A DNA stretch of 64,000 nt, taken from the NCBI RefSeq assembly GCF_021032705.1, contig NZ_JAHVXI010000002.1, positions 310,001 through 374,000 on the forward strand, given 5' to 3'. Both the position numbers and the translations under genes were made by a program. Positions within the stretch are counted from its first letter, which is position 1. Every line of letters begins with the position of its first letter. The notes beneath the pieces were generated by a model, which saw only the letters and a list, made by a program, of their open reading frames with translations, had not been told where the DNA came from and ran no database searches. Source of the DNA: Psychroserpens luteolus (GTDB lineage Bacteria > Bacteroidota > Bacteroidia > Flavobacteriales > Flavobacteriaceae). Shown piece after piece: positions 63,497 through 64,000 of the stretch.

Positions 63497-63500
63497 CAAT

Positions 63501-64000
63501 ATGAAATTACATTATATCACTAGGCCATCATCGTTAAAAGAGAATGCTCCATTACTCATCATGTGCCATGGCTATGGTAGTGACGAGAATGATTTGTTTT
63601 CATTTGCGCAAGAACTTCCCGAAGAGTTGTTTATCATTTCTTTAAGAGCACCATACCCAATGCAACCTTTTGGAAATGCTTGGTATGCTATTAATTTTGA
63701 TGCACAACAAAACAAATGGAATGATGTCGAACAAGCTATCGAATCGCGAGATAAAATTTCAAGCTTTATCGATGAAGCTTGTGCAACCTATCCTGTTAAT
63801 AAAGAGAATGTTACCTTGTTGGGTTTTAGCCAAGGCACTATTTTAAGCTATGCGGTCGCTCTTACCTATCCAGAAAAAGTAAAAAATATTGTAGCCTTAA
63901 GTGGCTATGTTAGTGAAGATATGATCACAAATAGCCAAAACAGTGATTACTCACATCTTGATTTCTATTGTTCTCACGGAAGTGTAGACCAAGTCATTCC
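63501..64000 (+). CDS. Phospholipase/carboxylesterase-type alpha/beta hydrolase (3' end outside the window)
   Basis: Starting at ATG 63501, 166 codons are visible before the window ends. The sequence shows LLIMCHGYGSDENDLF, which holds the oxyanion-hole region, and the nucleophile elbow LGFSQGTIL (Gly-Phe-Ser-Gln-Gly). The last visible part, YCSHGSVDQVIP, should contain the acid of the triad. These proteins hydrolyse esters or thioesters and are cytosolic. The C-terminal His lies outside. The gene starts 4 bases after the previous stop. Confidence 0.88.
   Translation, partial: MKLHYITRPSSLKENAPLLIMCHGYGSDENDLFSFAQELPEELFIISLRAPYPMQPFGNAWYAINFDAQQNKWNDVEQAIESRDKISSFIDEACATYPVNKENVTLLGFSQGTILSYAVALTYPEKVKNIVALSGYVSEDMITNSQNSDYSHLDFYCSHGSVDQVI

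Noticed and set aside
1-64000. CRISPR arrays, insertion sequences, prophage or integron
   Set aside because: No spaced direct repeats, transposase or integrase motifs were seen on either strand.

Overview
This window looks like a stretch of core chromosome from a marine member of the Flavobacteriaceae (phylum Bacteroidota). The DNA is AT-rich. Many genes are preceded by the Bacteroidota -7 box TAnnTTTG rather than a sigma70-type promoter, and Shine-Dalgarno sequences are mostly absent. Lineage markers include a fused E1 alpha/beta 2-oxoacid dehydrogenase, DUF5916, DUF6146, DUF3570/DUF4266, a MutS2-like protein without Smr, a BatA-domain protein and TIGR02757. I see no tRNA, rRNA, CRISPR array, insertion sequence or prophage, and no compositional break. 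The genus cannot be fixed from this window alone.

Layout. 1-7 kb: the end of an M19 dipeptidase, a small membrane protein, the E1 fusion enzyme, then a rightward run of a 2OG-Fe oxygenase, an SUI1-type factor, DUF1835, a nucleoside phosphorylase and a cytosolic periplasmic-binding-fold protein. 7-14 kb: uracil-DNA glycosylase, a JmjC-like cupin, MutS2, a DCC-family protein, and a MuiA/DUF4139 protein carrying a carboxypeptidase-regulatory plus TonB-plug insert. 14-18.6 kb: a leftward cluster of a MATCAP/QEGLA-type peptidase, an N-formylglutamate amidohydrolase, a TerB-like protein, a sulfurtransferase and a GshB-like ATP-grasp ligase. 18.6-29 kb: a DAACS transporter, chorismate synthase, a large FAD/Fe-S dehydrogenase, a small beta-barrel protein, DinB, Lrp/AsnC, an M14 peptidase divergent from an XRE regulator, a lipoprotein and TerC.

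29-32 kb: a compact leftward operon of thioredoxin, ApbE flavin transferase, DUF4266 lipoprotein and DUF3570 protein, probably an extracytosolic flavinylation system. 32-38.5 kb: parE, a retropepsin-like protease, a membrane protein and parC in one operon. 38.5-45.7 kb: SRPBCC, YchF, a lipoprotein, an unlisted 42-codon membrane protein gene, ferredoxin, LuxC-like acyl-CoA reductase, serC, serA and DUF937. 45.8-50.2 kb: DUF6146, a membrane protein, a His/Cys-rich small protein, a TonB receptor and a lipoprotein, likely a metal uptake locus. 50.2-64 kb: FolE, DUF5916, a LolD-like ATPase, TIGR02757, M61 peptidase, GT2 glycosyltransferase, BatA, a dihydroorotase homologue lacking its HxH metal site, a Tic20-like membrane protein and a truncated esterase.

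The four most notable items are the plug domain inside the MuiA protein, the flavinylation operon, the ligase/peptidase cluster at 14-18.6 kb, and the paired palindromes at the M14/XRE divergent promoters. Several start codons were revised because the -7 box lies inside the longer reading frame, or because a lipoprotein signal begins only at an internal ATG.
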